From contig CAJTPV010000018.1 in the NCBI GenBank assembly GCA_910578505.1, forward strand, positions 1 to 60,041: 60,041 nucleotides of DNA. Reading direction: 5' to 3'. Positions 41,245 through 48,892 of the stretch are shown here, in pieces. Every line of letters begins with the position of its first letter. Position 1 is the first letter of the stretch. The translations under genes and the position numbers were made by a program. The notes under the pieces are model-generated. The model searched no databases. It worked only from the letters and a program-made list of their open reading frames with translations, and was not told the DNA's origin. Source of the DNA: an uncultured Oscillospiraceae bacterium (GTDB lineage Bacteria > Bacillota > Clostridia > Oscillospirales > Oscillospiraceae).

Positions 41245-41766
41245 ATGCGCATTTTGGGGATTGATCCCGGCGTCGCCACCATCGGCTTCGGTCTCATTGA
41301 GGCCAGCCGCGCCCATGTCAAATTATTGCAGTACGGCGTCATCACCACCCCCGCCGGGCTGCCTCTGTCCACGCGCCTGTGCCAGATTTCACAGGATTTA
41401 TCGAGGCTGCTGGAGCTGTTCAAGCCTGACGAGGCCGCAGTGGAGGAGCTGTTCTTTTCCAAGAACATCACCACCGGTATTGCCGTTGCCCACGGGCGCG
41501 GCGTAATCCTGCTGGAGGTGGAGCGCTCCGGCGTGCCGGTCTATGAATACACGCCCATGCAGGTCAAGCAGGCGGTGGTGGGCTACGGCGGGGCGGAAAA
41601 AAAGCAGGTCATGCTGATGACCCAGCGGCTTTTGCAGATGAAGGAGGTCCCCCGGCCCGACGACGCCGCCGACGCCCTGGCCATCGCCATCTGCCACGGG
41701 CGCAGCGCCACCAGCCTGCTGAACCGGGAGCGGGTTTTTGACCCGAAACGATATGATACAAGATAA
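41245..41766 (+). CDS. ruvC: Holliday junction endonuclease RuvC
   Basis: This 173-residue RNase H-fold nuclease cuts Holliday junctions symmetrically. The acidic catalytic residues are in MRILGIDPGVATIGFG (Asp7), AAVEELFF and RPDDAADALAIAICH. The order ruvC-ruvA-ruvB is the common clostridial recombination operon, and ruvA follows after 14 bases. Confidence 0.95.
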   Translation: MRILGIDPGVATIGFGLIEASRAHVKLLQYGVITTPAGLPLSTRLCQISQDLSRLLELFKPDEAAVEELFFSKNITTGIAVAHGRGVILLEVERSGVPVYEYTPMQVKQAVVGYGGAEKKQVMLMTQRLLQMKEVPRPDDAADALAIAICHGRSATSLLNRERVFDPKRYDTR

Positions 41767-41780
41767 TCTGGAGGTCCGAT

Positions 41781-42389
41781 ATGTACTATTATGTCTCCGG
41801 CACGGTGGCCCATGTGGAGCCCTATCTGGCGGTCATCGACTGCGGCGGCGTGGGCTACGCCTGCCGCACCACTACATACACCCTGTCCCAGATCAAAAAA
41901 GGCGATAAAGCGAAGCTGTTCACCTATCTGAGCGTCCGGGAGGACGCCATGGACCTGTACGGCTTTGCCAGCCAGGAGGAATTGAAGCTTTTCCGGCAGC
42001 TCATATCCGTCTCCGGCATAGGGCCCAAGGCCGCGCTGGGGATCCTGTCCTCCAGTTCTCCCGCCAACCTGGCCATGAGCATCATCACCGGCGACGAAAA
42101 GGCGCTGACGGCGGCCCAAGGCGTGGGGAAAAAGATCGCCCAGCGGGTAATTCTGGAGCTGAAGGACAAGCTGGCCAAGGGCCAGGCCATCAGCGCCTCC
42201 GGCGAGAATATCTCCGTGCCCGCCATGACCATCATTCCCCAGAACAAGCTCAGCGAGGCCTCCGCGGCTCTGGCGGTGCTGGGGTACTCCCAGGCGGAAA
42301 TCAACGTGGCGCTGAAGGGCATTGATTTGGAAAATCTTCCGTTGGAACAGATTATTCGCCTGGCACTGAAGAATATGCTTAAAAAGTAA
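41781..42389 (+). CDS. ruvA: Holliday junction DNA helicase subunit RuvA
   Basis: This 202-residue protein grips the four-way junction and guides RuvB. The N-terminal OB fold (MYYYVSGTVAHVEPYLAVIDCGGVGYACRT), helix-hairpin-helix repeats (SVSGIGPKAALGILS, AQGVGKKIAQRVILELKDK) and a C-terminal RuvB-binding three-helix domain are all present. GGAGG lies six bases before the ATG. Confidence 0.96.
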   Translation: MYYYVSGTVAHVEPYLAVIDCGGVGYACRTTTYTLSQIKKGDKAKLFTYLSVREDAMDLYGFASQEELKLFRQLISVSGIGPKAALGILSSSSPANLAMSIITGDEKALTAAQGVGKKIAQRVILELKDKLAKGQAISASGENISVPAMTIIPQNKLSEASAALAVLGYSQAEINVALKGIDLENLPLEQIIRLALKNMLKK

Positions 42390-42440
42390 GAGACCGCAGG
42401 CGGCAGAACAGCGGCAGCGCGGGGAAAAAGGACGTGGACC

Positions 42441-43505
42441 ATGAGCATTGATTTTTCGAATACGGATTTCACGGCAGACAGTCAGGAGCCGCTGGTCACC
42501 ACTGCGCTGACCCGCGAGGATGAGGGCGAGTACAGCCTTCGCCCCCGGACGCTGCGGGAGTATATCGGCCAGGAGAAGGCCAAGGGGAATCTGGAGATCT
42601 TCATTCAGGCAGCGAAAATGCGCCGGGAGCCGCTGGACCACGTCCTGCTCCACGGCCCCCCTGGACTGGGAAAGACCACCCTCTCCGGCATTATCGCCAA
42701 CGAAATGGGGGTGAACGTGCGCATCACCTCCGGCCCGGCCATCGAAAAGGCCGGGGACCTGGCGGCGCTGCTGACCAACCTGAACGAAAACGACATCCTC
42801 TTTGTGGACGAAATTCACCGCCTCAACCGCTCTGTGGAGGAGGTCCTCTACCCCGCTATGGAGGACTTTGCCATTGACATCATCATTGGAAAGGGGCCGT
42901 CCGCCAATTCCATCCGGCTGGACCTGCCGAAATTTACGCTGATCGGCGCCACCACGAGAGCCGGGCAGCTGTCCGCGCCGCTGCGGGACCGCTTCGGCGT
43001 GACGCTGCGGCTGGAGCTGTACACGGCGGAGGAGCTGGCTTTGATCGTGACCCGCTCCGCCGGCATCCTGGACGCCCCCATTGAGCCGGACGGGGCCATG
43101 GAGATCGCCCGCCGCAGCCGGGGCACGCCCCGGATTGCCAACCGGATGCTCCGCCGGGTGCGGGATTTCGCCCAGGTGGTGGGCGACGGCGTGATCACAA
43201 AGGAGCTGGCGGACAAGGCCCTGACCGCCCTGGAGGTGGACTATCTGGGGCTGGACAACATCGACCGGCGGATGCTGCAGGCCATCATCGAGTTTTACGG
43301 CGGCGGTCCGGTGGGGCTGGAGACGCTGGCGGCGACGATCAACGAGGAGCCGGTGACGCTGGAGGATGTATATGAGCCGTACCTGATGCAGCTGGGGTTC
43401 CTGACCCGGACGCCCAGGGGCCGCTGTGTGACGGTGAAGGCCTACCGGCATCTGGGGCTGACGCCAAATGGCGGCGGGGAGATGGAGCAGACCAGCCTTT
43501 TATAG
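42441..43505 (+). CDS. ruvB: Holliday junction branch migration ATPase RuvB
   Basis: This 354-residue AAA+ motor drives branch migration. Walker A GPPGLGKTTLS, Walker B DILFVDEIHRL, sensor 1 IGATTRAG and the arginine finger region are present, followed by the winged-helix domain with RTPRGRCVT. It is the last gene of ruvCAB and ends six bases into the convergent gene on the other strand. Confidence 0.96.
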   Translation: MSIDFSNTDFTADSQEPLVTTALTREDEGEYSLRPRTLREYIGQEKAKGNLEIFIQAAKMRREPLDHVLLHGPPGLGKTTLSGIIANEMGVNVRITSGPAIEKAGDLAALLTNLNENDILFVDEIHRLNRSVEEVLYPAMEDFAIDIIIGKGPSANSIRLDLPKFTLIGATTRAGQLSAPLRDRFGVTLRLELYTAEELALIVTRSAGILDAPIEPDGAMEIARRSRGTPRIANRMLRRVRDFAQVVGDGVITKELADKALTALEVDYLGLDNIDRRMLQAIIEFYGGGPVGLETLAATINEEPVTLEDVYEPYLMQLGFLTRTPRGRCVTVKAYRHLGLTPNGGGEMEQTSLL

Positions 43506-43766
43506 CGCGGTGTGCCGCCGGCTCAGGGCGCACCACTCGTCAAAGGCAGCAAGGAACATGGCCTCCAGTTCGCAGCTGGCCGTGCGGTCATAGGCCCGCT
43601 GGACCTCCTCCAGCAGGAGTTTCTGGTCCGGGGTGAGCTGTTCCCAGAGCTCCCGGCCAACAGCCTCGCGCTTTTCGTAGCATTCATGGAAGGCTGTTTC
43701 GTTGTAATACCGCTCCAGGGTGTTGTCTAAAATGTAGTCATAGAGGGTTTCCATCAGCTTGGTCAT
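43500..43766 (-). CDS. Small acidic protein, DUF6809-like
   Basis: This is an 88-residue helical protein with the pattern MTKLMETLYDYILDNTLERY and RAYDRTASCELEAMFLAAFDEWCALS. It resembles small hypothetical proteins near phage or regulatory genes in Clostridia (DUF6809); this family call is by memory of the motif. Function unknown. It is divergent from the XRE gene, and its promoter overlaps an inverted repeat likely bound by that regulator. Confidence 0.65.
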   Translation of the reverse strand: MTKLMETLYDYILDNTLERYYNETAFHECYEKREAVGRELWEQLTPDQKLLLEEVQRAYDRTASCELEAMFLAAFDEWCALSRRHTAL

Positions 43767-43795
43767 TGTGGTATACTCCTTTCTGTGATAGGATG

Positions 43796-43836
43796 ATTAT
43801 ACACGCGAAAAATCGTGATGTCAACCCGATTTTTCG
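43796..43836. promoter_or_regulatory. Promoter with palindromic operator between the small divergent genes
   Basis: On the minus strand, TTGACA (43824-43819) and TATAAT (43801-43796) are 17 bases apart. The inverted repeat CGAAAAATCG (43806-43815) and CGATTTTTCG (43827-43836) brackets the -35 box, an ideal place for a repressor. The XRE gene starts 19 bases further on in the opposite direction. Confidence 0.7.
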
Positions 43837-43854
43837 TGAATCGAGGAATAGACA

Positions 43855-44064
43855 ATGATACGATACAAAATAAACATTATGGAAGAGCTGAAAAAAGCTG
43901 GATTTTCAACGTACCGTCTGAGAAATGAAAAAAAATTTTCCGAAAGCACCATGCAGAAATTCCGTACCGGGGACACAACGATCAGTGTGGTGAGCCTGAA
44001 TGTGGTCTGCAATTTGTTGGACTGCCAGCCGGGTGACCTGCTGGAGTTTGTGCCGGATGAGTAG
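43855..44064 (+). CDS. Short XRE-like helix-turn-helix regulator
   Basis: This is a 69-residue protein consisting of one Cro/CI-type DNA-binding domain: YKINIMEELKKAGFSTYRLRNEKKFSESTMQKFRTG then TISVVSLNVVCNLLDCQPGDLLEFVPDE, the usual family ending. GAGGAA precedes the ATG. It probably represses the divergent small gene and itself through the palindrome upstream. Similar regulators are frequent as solitary chromosomal genes. Confidence 0.82.
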   Translation: MIRYKINIMEELKKAGFSTYRLRNEKKFSESTMQKFRTGDTTISVVSLNVVCNLLDCQPGDLLEFVPDE

Positions 44065-44116
44065 GCGAATAAATTTTTAAGTTGGACATAAGTGCAAATT
44101 TTGAAAGGAGTACATG

Positions 44117-44530
44117 ATGAATAACGAAGAAAAAATCTTAGTTCTGTTGTCAGAGATGAAGGTCGAAATGGACCAGCGATTTGACAAAGTGGACCAGCGG
44201 CTGGACAAAGTGGATGAGCGGCTGGACAAAATGGATGAGCGGCTGAACGAACTGGACGCACGTACTCTCCAGATGGAGGCTGTCCAAAAAGAACACAGCG
44301 AATTGCTGCAGAAACTGGATGCCCGCTCCCTGCAGTCCGCTGTGCTGTTGGAAACCGACATTCCCCATGAAATCCACCTTGTCTATGAAGGGCACAGTGT
44401 GCTGAAAAAGCAGATGGATACCCTGGCGACCAAAGAGCAGTTGGAGAAACTGGCCAGCGACGTGGACGTGATCAAAAAGGTTGTCGGCGGTCACAGCCTG
44501 GAGATTGGCAAGCTGAAAAAAGCGCTGTAA
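44117..44530 (+). CDS. Coiled-coil protein with perfect heptad repeats
   Basis: This 137-residue protein is almost entirely helical. Residues 21-48 are four heptads (RFDKVDQ, RLDKVDE, RLDKMDE, RLNELDA) encoded by a 21-bp tandem repeat at 44177-44260. A second helical part ends with ATKEQLEKLASDVDVIKK. The start is ATG 44117, six bases after AGGAG; the ATG three bases earlier is less well spaced. Such proteins form trimeric coiled coils; function unknown. It lies downstream of the XRE gene in the same direction. Confidence 0.78.
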   Translation: MNNEEKILVLLSEMKVEMDQRFDKVDQRLDKVDERLDKMDERLNELDARTLQMEAVQKEHSELLQKLDARSLQSAVLLETDIPHEIHLVYEGHSVLKKQMDTLATKEQLEKLASDVDVIKKVVGGHSLEIGKLKKAL

Positions 44531-44574
44531 GCGCCTGCACCAAAATATTTGGAAAAATTTTAAGGAGACATCTT

Positions 44575-45930
44575 ATGGGAAAGCTGTTTGGAACCGATGG
44601 TATACGTGGAGTGGTCGGCGAGAACCTGACCGCGGAGCTGGCGTACCGCGTGGGGCAGGCTGTGACCACCGTGCTGACGGAGGAGAAGGGGCGCGCCCCG
44701 CTGATCACCATCGGCATGGATACCCGCATTTCCTCCGACATGCTGGAGGGCTCGCTCATTGCCGGCATCACCTCCGTGGGCGGGGACGTCATGCCCCTGG
44801 GCACCATCCCCACCCCCGCCGTGGCCTATCTGACCATCAAGGTGGAGGCCGACGCCGGCGTGGTCATCTCCGCCAGCCACAACCCCTTTGAGCACAACGG
44901 CATCAAGGTCTTCAACGGCCAGGGCTACAAGCTCTCGGACGCGCTGGAGGAGCGGGTGGAGCAGAAAATCCTCTCCGACGCCGAAATGCCCATCAAAAAG
45001 GGCGCGGAGATCGGCAAGCGCATCCACGGTATGAAAAATCTCAAATATGAGTATATTAAATACTTGGCAGGCACGATCGAGGATGACCTGGGCGGTCTGC
45101 GGGTGCTCATCGACTGCGCCAACGGCGCAGCCGCCGCCACCGCGCCGGACCTGTTCGGCAACTTCGACATTGAGGCGGATTTCATCCACCGCAAGCCCAC
45201 GGGCACCAACATCAACCTGCGCTGCGGCTCCACCTACCTGCGCAGCCTGGCCGCCATGGTCACCGCCGGCGAGTACGACCTGGGCATCGCCTTTGACGGC
45301 GACGCGGACCGCTGCCTGATGATCGACGAGCGGGGCAATGTGGTGGACGGCGACAAGACCATGGCCGTCTGCGGCCGGTACATGCGGGACCAGGGGCTGC
45401 TGACGGGCCGCACCATCGTGGGCACTGTGATGAGCAATCTGGGCCTCCACGAGTTCTGCAACAAGAACAATATCCGCCTCATCTGCACGCCTGTAGGCGA
45501 CCGGAACGTGCTGGAAAAGATGCTGGAGGGCGGCTACCGCATCGGCGGCGAGCAGTCCGGCCACACCATTTTTACCGACTACGCCACCACCGGAGACGGC
45601 CAGCTGACGGCCCTGCAGTTTTTGCAGATCCTGCGCCGCAGCGGCAGCACCGCCTCTGCGCTGGCGTCCATCTGCCCCACCTATCCGCAGACCCTGGTGA
45701 ATATCCAGCTGCCCAATCAGCCCGGCCTGAAGGAGGCGGTCATGGACAGCGGGGAGCTGCTGAGCGCTATCCGCCGGGAGGAGGAGGCGCTGGGCGGCGA
45801 CGGCCGCGTCCTGGTCCGACCCTCTGGAACAGAGCCCCTGATCCGGGTCATGGTGGAGGCAAAGACCGCCCAGCAGGCAGATGCCTGCGCCGGACGGCTG
45901 GCGGATTTGGTCAAATCGCTGAAAATTTAG
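44575..45930 (+). CDS. glmM: Phosphoglucosamine mutase
   Basis: This 451-residue enzyme converts glucosamine-6-phosphate to glucosamine-1-phosphate for peptidoglycan and UDP-GlcNAc. The active-site phosphoserine is in VVISASHNPFEHNG, the metal loop is DGDADRC, and the sugar loop GGEQSGH plus the C-terminal RPSGTEPLIRVM phosphate-binding loop are intact. TAAGGAG precedes the ATG. Next downstream is sigH. Confidence 0.96.
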   Translation: MGKLFGTDGIRGVVGENLTAELAYRVGQAVTTVLTEEKGRAPLITIGMDTRISSDMLEGSLIAGITSVGGDVMPLGTIPTPAVAYLTIKVEADAGVVISASHNPFEHNGIKVFNGQGYKLSDALEERVEQKILSDAEMPIKKGAEIGKRIHGMKNLKYEYIKYLAGTIEDDLGGLRVLIDCANGAAAATAPDLFGNFDIEADFIHRKPTGTNINLRCGSTYLRSLAAMVTAGEYDLGIAFDGDADRCLMIDERGNVVDGDKTMAVCGRYMRDQGLLTGRTIVGTVMSNLGLHEFCNKNNIRLICTPVGDRNVLEKMLEGGYRIGGEQSGHTIFTDYATTGDGQLTALQFLQILRRSGSTASALASICPTYPQTLVNIQLPNQPGLKEAVMDSGELLSAIRREEEALGGDGRVLVRPSGTEPLIRVMVEAKTAQQADACAGRLADLVKSLKI

Positions 45931-45960
45931 AGAACCGGTTCATAAATTTTTAATATTTAC

Positions 45961-45990
45961 TTGACAACCATAGGGGGAAATAGGTATAAT
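45961..45990 (+). promoter_or_regulatory. Promoter of sigH, almost abutting the start codon
   Basis: TTGACA (45961-45966) and TATAAT (45985-45990) have an 18-base spacer. The first in-frame ATG is only five bases beyond the -10 box. Confidence 0.75.
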
Positions 45991-45994
45991 AAGC

Positions 45995-46633
45995 ATGTCG
46001 ATTATGGAAGCCCAATTTACGGCACAGGAAGTCCCCACCGATGAGCGGCTGTGCGCCTTGGCCCACAGCGGGGACCGGGACGCGGAGGAGCTCCTGGTAA
46101 AGCGATACTTCCAGCTGGTCCGTAAGCTGGCCCGCCCCTATTATCTGGCTGGCGGCGACAGCGATGATCTGATCCAGGAGGGCATGATCGGCCTCATCTA
46201 TGGTGTCCGGGAGTACGACGGGGAGAAGTCCGCCAGCTTCCACACTTTTGCAGAAATATGTATCCGCAACCGGCTGTATTCTGCGGTCCGGGCGGCGGCC
46301 AGGGAAAAGCATACGCCGCTGAACCAGTCGGTTCCTCTGGAAATACCCTTCTTTGACAGTCATAACTCCTTTTATAGCGCGCATTCGATGTCCCAGACCA
46401 ACCCGGAAGACCTGATTATTGGCCGCGAGGGTCTGGAGGATGCGCTGAACAGCGTCCGCAAGCAGTTGTCCGAGTTTGAGGCGAAGATTTTGGGGTACTA
46501 TTTAGACGGCCTGACGGTACGGGAGATGGCCGAAGCGGTTTCCAGGTCCCCCAAATCGGTGGACAACGCCGTGCAGCGCATTCGGCGCAAAGCAGCGCGG
46601 CACCTTATTTCCGGCGATATCAGCAATGGCTGA
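45995..46633 (+). CDS. sigH: RNA polymerase sigma-H (sporulation/stationary phase)
   Basis: This is a 212-residue sigma-70-family factor of the SigH/Spo0H group. Region 2 (LVKRYFQLVRKLARPYYLAGGDSDDLIQEGMIGLIYGVREYD) and region 4 (FEAKILGYYLDGLTVREMAEAVSRSPKSVDNAVQRIRRK) are clear. It directs early sporulation genes. ATG 45995 or the in-frame ATG 46004 is the start; no normally placed Shine-Dalgarno precedes either, since the -10 box is immediately upstream. Initiation from a leaderless or very short-leader mRNA is therefore likely. It is followed by a zinc-ribbon gene after 41 bases. Confidence 0.9.
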   Translation: MSIMEAQFTAQEVPTDERLCALAHSGDRDAEELLVKRYFQLVRKLARPYYLAGGDSDDLIQEGMIGLIYGVREYDGEKSASFHTFAEICIRNRLYSAVRAAAREKHTPLNQSVPLEIPFFDSHNSFYSAHSMSQTNPEDLIIGREGLEDALNSVRKQLSEFEAKILGYYLDGLTVREMAEAVSRSPKSVDNAVQRIRRKAARHLISGDISNG

Positions 46634-46674
46634 CCGCAAATATATTTTTTCTATTTCAAAGAGAGGGTAAAATC

Positions 46675-46953
46675 ATGTACGAAGACAAGACCTTAGTTTG
46701 CAAGGAATGCGGCAACGAGTTCGTGTTCACCGCCGGCGAGCAGGAGTTCTATGCTGAGCGCGGCTTCCAGAACGAGCCCCAGCGCTGCAAGGCCTGCCGC
46801 GACGCGCGCAAGAACGCCGCCCGCGGTCCCCGCGAGTACTTCACAGCCGTCTGCGCCAACTGCGGCGGCGAGGCCCGCGTTCCTTTCGAGCCCAAGAGCG
46901 ACCGTCCCGTGTATTGCAGCGAGTGCTTCGCCAAGATGCGCGAGCAGGGCTGA
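46675..46953 (+). CDS. Small CxxC zinc-binding protein
   Basis: This 92-residue protein has four CxxC pairs: CKEC near residue 9, CKAC near 39, CANC near 60 and CSEC near 81, predicting two zinc sites. The first block (LVCKECGNEFVFTAGEQEFYAERGF and PQRCKACR) is the common zinc-ribbon domain of many short Bacillota proteins. AGAGAGGG lies upstream of the ATG. It may share the sigH transcript. Function unknown. Confidence 0.87.
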   Translation: MYEDKTLVCKECGNEFVFTAGEQEFYAERGFQNEPQRCKACRDARKNAARGPREYFTAVCANCGGEARVPFEPKSDRPVYCSECFAKMREQG

Positions 46954-46975
46954 GAGGGATTCATCCATGAATTGG

Positions 46976-47005
46976 GAGGCGCTGCCTGACGGCAGCGTCT
47001 CTTTT
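46976..47005 (+). terminator. Terminator after the zinc-ribbon gene
   Basis: The stem GGCGCTGCC / GGCAGCGTC with a short loop is followed by TCTTTTG. Confidence 0.75.
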
Positions 47006-47034
47006 GTCTGCGCCGGGATTTTTCCTCCCTTATT

Positions 47035-47190
47035 AAGGGAACCCCTCAGTCACGCTTCGCGTGCCAGCTCCCCTTTCAGGGGAGCCTTTTCCCCTGCTCC
47101 TTTGGAAAGCCTCCCCTGAAAGGGGAGGGGGACCGCTTGCGGTGGAGGGGTCTTCCACTTCCCAGGGGAATTTTATTGGTCACAAGTATA
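47035..47190 (+). repeat. MITE-like multi-hairpin repeat, copy 3 (left end diverged)
   Basis: The core is almost identical to copy 2 and the right end TTTTATTGGTCACAAGTATA is intact. The expected left terminus is not recognisable; the sequence before 47035 belongs to the zinc-ribbon terminator area. The 46954-47303 gap therefore consists of terminator, repeat and a MerR-type promoter. Confidence 0.85.
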
Positions 47191-47220
47191 CTTCACCGAT
47201 AAGTTTATCATGAAAACCGC

Positions 47221-47251
47221 TTGACATGGAGTGAACTCCAAAGTATATAAT
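47221..47251 (+). promoter_or_regulatory. MerR-type promoter with 19-bp spacer and dyad operator
   Basis: TTGACA (47221-47226) and TATAAT (47246-47251) are 19 bases apart, and the perfect dyad TGGAGT-GA-ACTCCA (47227-47240) fills the spacer. This overlong spacer with a palindrome is the hallmark of promoters untwisted by MerR-family activators. Confidence 0.8.
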
Positions 47252-47303
47252 TGCCTTATGCGTAAGCAAAAACGACAGGATGACACAAAGGAGTTACAGC
47301 GCT

Positions 47304-48182
47304 ATGGAAAAAGCAAAGGTATATTTCACTGAAGAACTGACCGCAGAAGCCCTGCAGAAGATCTATCACGCCCTGGGCGTCTCCCTGAAGGGAAAAGTGG
47401 CCGTCAAGATCTCCACCGGCGAGCCCGGCGGACACAACTTCCTCCAACCCGCCCTCATTCGGCCTCTTGTCCAGCAGCTGCAGGGCACCATCGTGGAGTG
47501 CAACACCGCCTATGAGGGCCGCCGCAACACCACCGCCGCCCACTGGGAGACCATGAAGGAGCACGGCTTTATGGACATCGCCCCCTGCGACATCATGGAC
47601 GAGGACGGCGACATCTCCATCCCCGTCACCGGCGGCAAGCAGCTCAAGGAAAACTTTGTAGGCGCCCACATCGACAACTACGACTCCATCCTCATGCTCT
47701 CCCACTTCAAGGGCCACCCCATGGGGGGCCTGGGCGGCGCGCTGAAGAACATGTCCATCGGCATCGCCTCCGCCCGCGGCAAGCAGTGGATTCACACCTC
47801 CGGCAGCGGCGAGACCTCCTTTGAGGCCCTCATGAACGCGGACCACAACGCTTTCCTGGAGTCCATGGCCGACGCCTGTCAGGCCGTTATCGCCCGCAAG
47901 GGTGCAGAAAACATTGTCTATATCAATGTGGCCAACCGCCTGAGCGTGGACTGCGACTGCATAGCCAAGCCGGCAGAGCCAGAGATGGCTGACATCGGCA
48001 TCTTCGCCTCCCTGGACCCTGTGGCCGTGGATCAGGCCTGCATCGACGCGGTCTACAACTCCCCCGACCCCGGCAAGGCCGCGCTGATCGAGCGCATGGA
48101 GTCCCGCAACGGCATCCATACCATCGCGTCCGCCGCGGAGCTGGGCCTGGGCAGCAGGGATTACGAAATTGTGCGGATCTAA
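47304..48182 (+). CDS. DUF362 domain-containing protein
   Basis: This is a 292-residue protein of the DUF362 family. Motifs are VKISTGEPGGHNFLQPALI, FVGAHIDNYDSILMLSHFKGHPMGGLGGALKNMSIG and the ending FASLDPVAVDQACIDAVY. DUF362 proteins are often iron-sulfur or redox associated; here I see no clear ferredoxin motif. AAAGGAG precedes the ATG. It is transcribed alone from a MerR-type promoter, suggesting induction by a metal, aldehyde, electrophile or drug. No merR gene is adjacent. Confidence 0.87.
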   Translation: MEKAKVYFTEELTAEALQKIYHALGVSLKGKVAVKISTGEPGGHNFLQPALIRPLVQQLQGTIVECNTAYEGRRNTTAAHWETMKEHGFMDIAPCDIMDEDGDISIPVTGGKQLKENFVGAHIDNYDSILMLSHFKGHPMGGLGGALKNMSIGIASARGKQWIHTSGSGETSFEALMNADHNAFLESMADACQAVIARKGAENIVYINVANRLSVDCDCIAKPAEPEMADIGIFASLDPVAVDQACIDAVYNSPDPGKAALIERMESRNGIHTIASAAELGLGSRDYEIVRI

Positions 48183-48199
48183 AAAACGATCCGACTATC

Positions 48200-48235
48200 A
48201 GCCGCTGGAGTCTTCCCACTCCGGCGGCTGCTTTT
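48200..48235 (+). terminator. Terminator of the DUF362 gene
   Basis: The stem AGCCGCTGGAGT / ACTCCGGCGGCT has one G-T pair and is followed by GCTTTTG. Confidence 0.75.
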
Positions 48236-48255
48236 GCCCAGAAAAGGTGCTGCCG

Positions 48256-48873
48256 TCACTCCAGCATACTGCTGTCCATCTTCCGGCCCTTAAAGTAGTA
48301 TTCCCTGTCGTGCTCATTGACCTCCTGCAGCACCCGGCAGGGCGTACCCACCGCCACAACATTGTCCGGCAGGTCCTTTGTGACCACGCTTCCAGCGCCC
48401 ACCACCACATTGTCCCCGATGGTCACGCCGGGCAGCACGATGACGCCGGCCCCCAGCCAGCAGTTGCGCCCAATGCGGATGGGCATGTTGAACTGCAGGC
48501 CCTTCTCCCGCAGCTCCGGCAGGATCGGGTGGCCCGCCGTGGCCAGGGTCACGTTGGGGCCGAACATCGTGCAGTCGCCCACGTAGATGTGGGTGTCGTC
48601 CACGCAGGTAAGGTTGAAATTCGCATACACATATTTGCTGAAATGCACGTGGGCCCCGCCCAGATTCGTGTGAAAGGGCGGCTCGATGTAACACCCCTCC
48701 CCCACCTCGGCCAGCATTTCCCGCAGCAGCGCCTCCCGCTTCTCCCCCTCCGTGGGCCGGGTCATATTGTAGTCGTACAGTCTGTCCAGGCGCTGCATCT
48801 GCCAGGACAAAATTTCCGGATCGCCGGGCTGGTACAGCTCCCCGGTGTGCATTTTCTCCCTGTTGCCGCTCAT
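48256..48873 (-). CDS. Maltose/galactoside O-acetyltransferase family protein
   Basis: This is a 205-residue acetyl-CoA-dependent acyltransferase with a left-handed beta-helix. The N-terminal MHTGELYQPGDPEILSWQ and the hexapeptide ladder (PIRIGRNCWLGAGVIVLPGVTIGDNVVVGAGSVVTKDLP) are typical of LacA/Maa; the catalytic His is in TLATAGHP. The start is ATG 48873 after AGGAGG. It is the last gene of an XRE / Gfo-Idh / acetyltransferase operon, so it may modify a sugar handled by the oxidoreductase. Confidence 0.9.
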   Translation of the reverse strand: MSGNREKMHTGELYQPGDPEILSWQMQRLDRLYDYNMTRPTEGEKREALLREMLAEVGEGCYIEPPFHTNLGGAHVHFSKYVYANFNLTCVDDTHIYVGDCTMFGPNVTLATAGHPILPELREKGLQFNMPIRIGRNCWLGAGVIVLPGVTIGDNVVVGAGSVVTKDLPDNVVAVGTPCRVLQEVNEHDREYYFKGRKMDSSMLE

Positions 48874-48892
48874 AAGTCCTCCTCGCTTTCTG

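Noticed and set aside
47035..47190. CRISPR-like array
   Set aside because: The repeats are internal palindromes of a dispersed element, not regularly spaced identical repeats with unique spacers.
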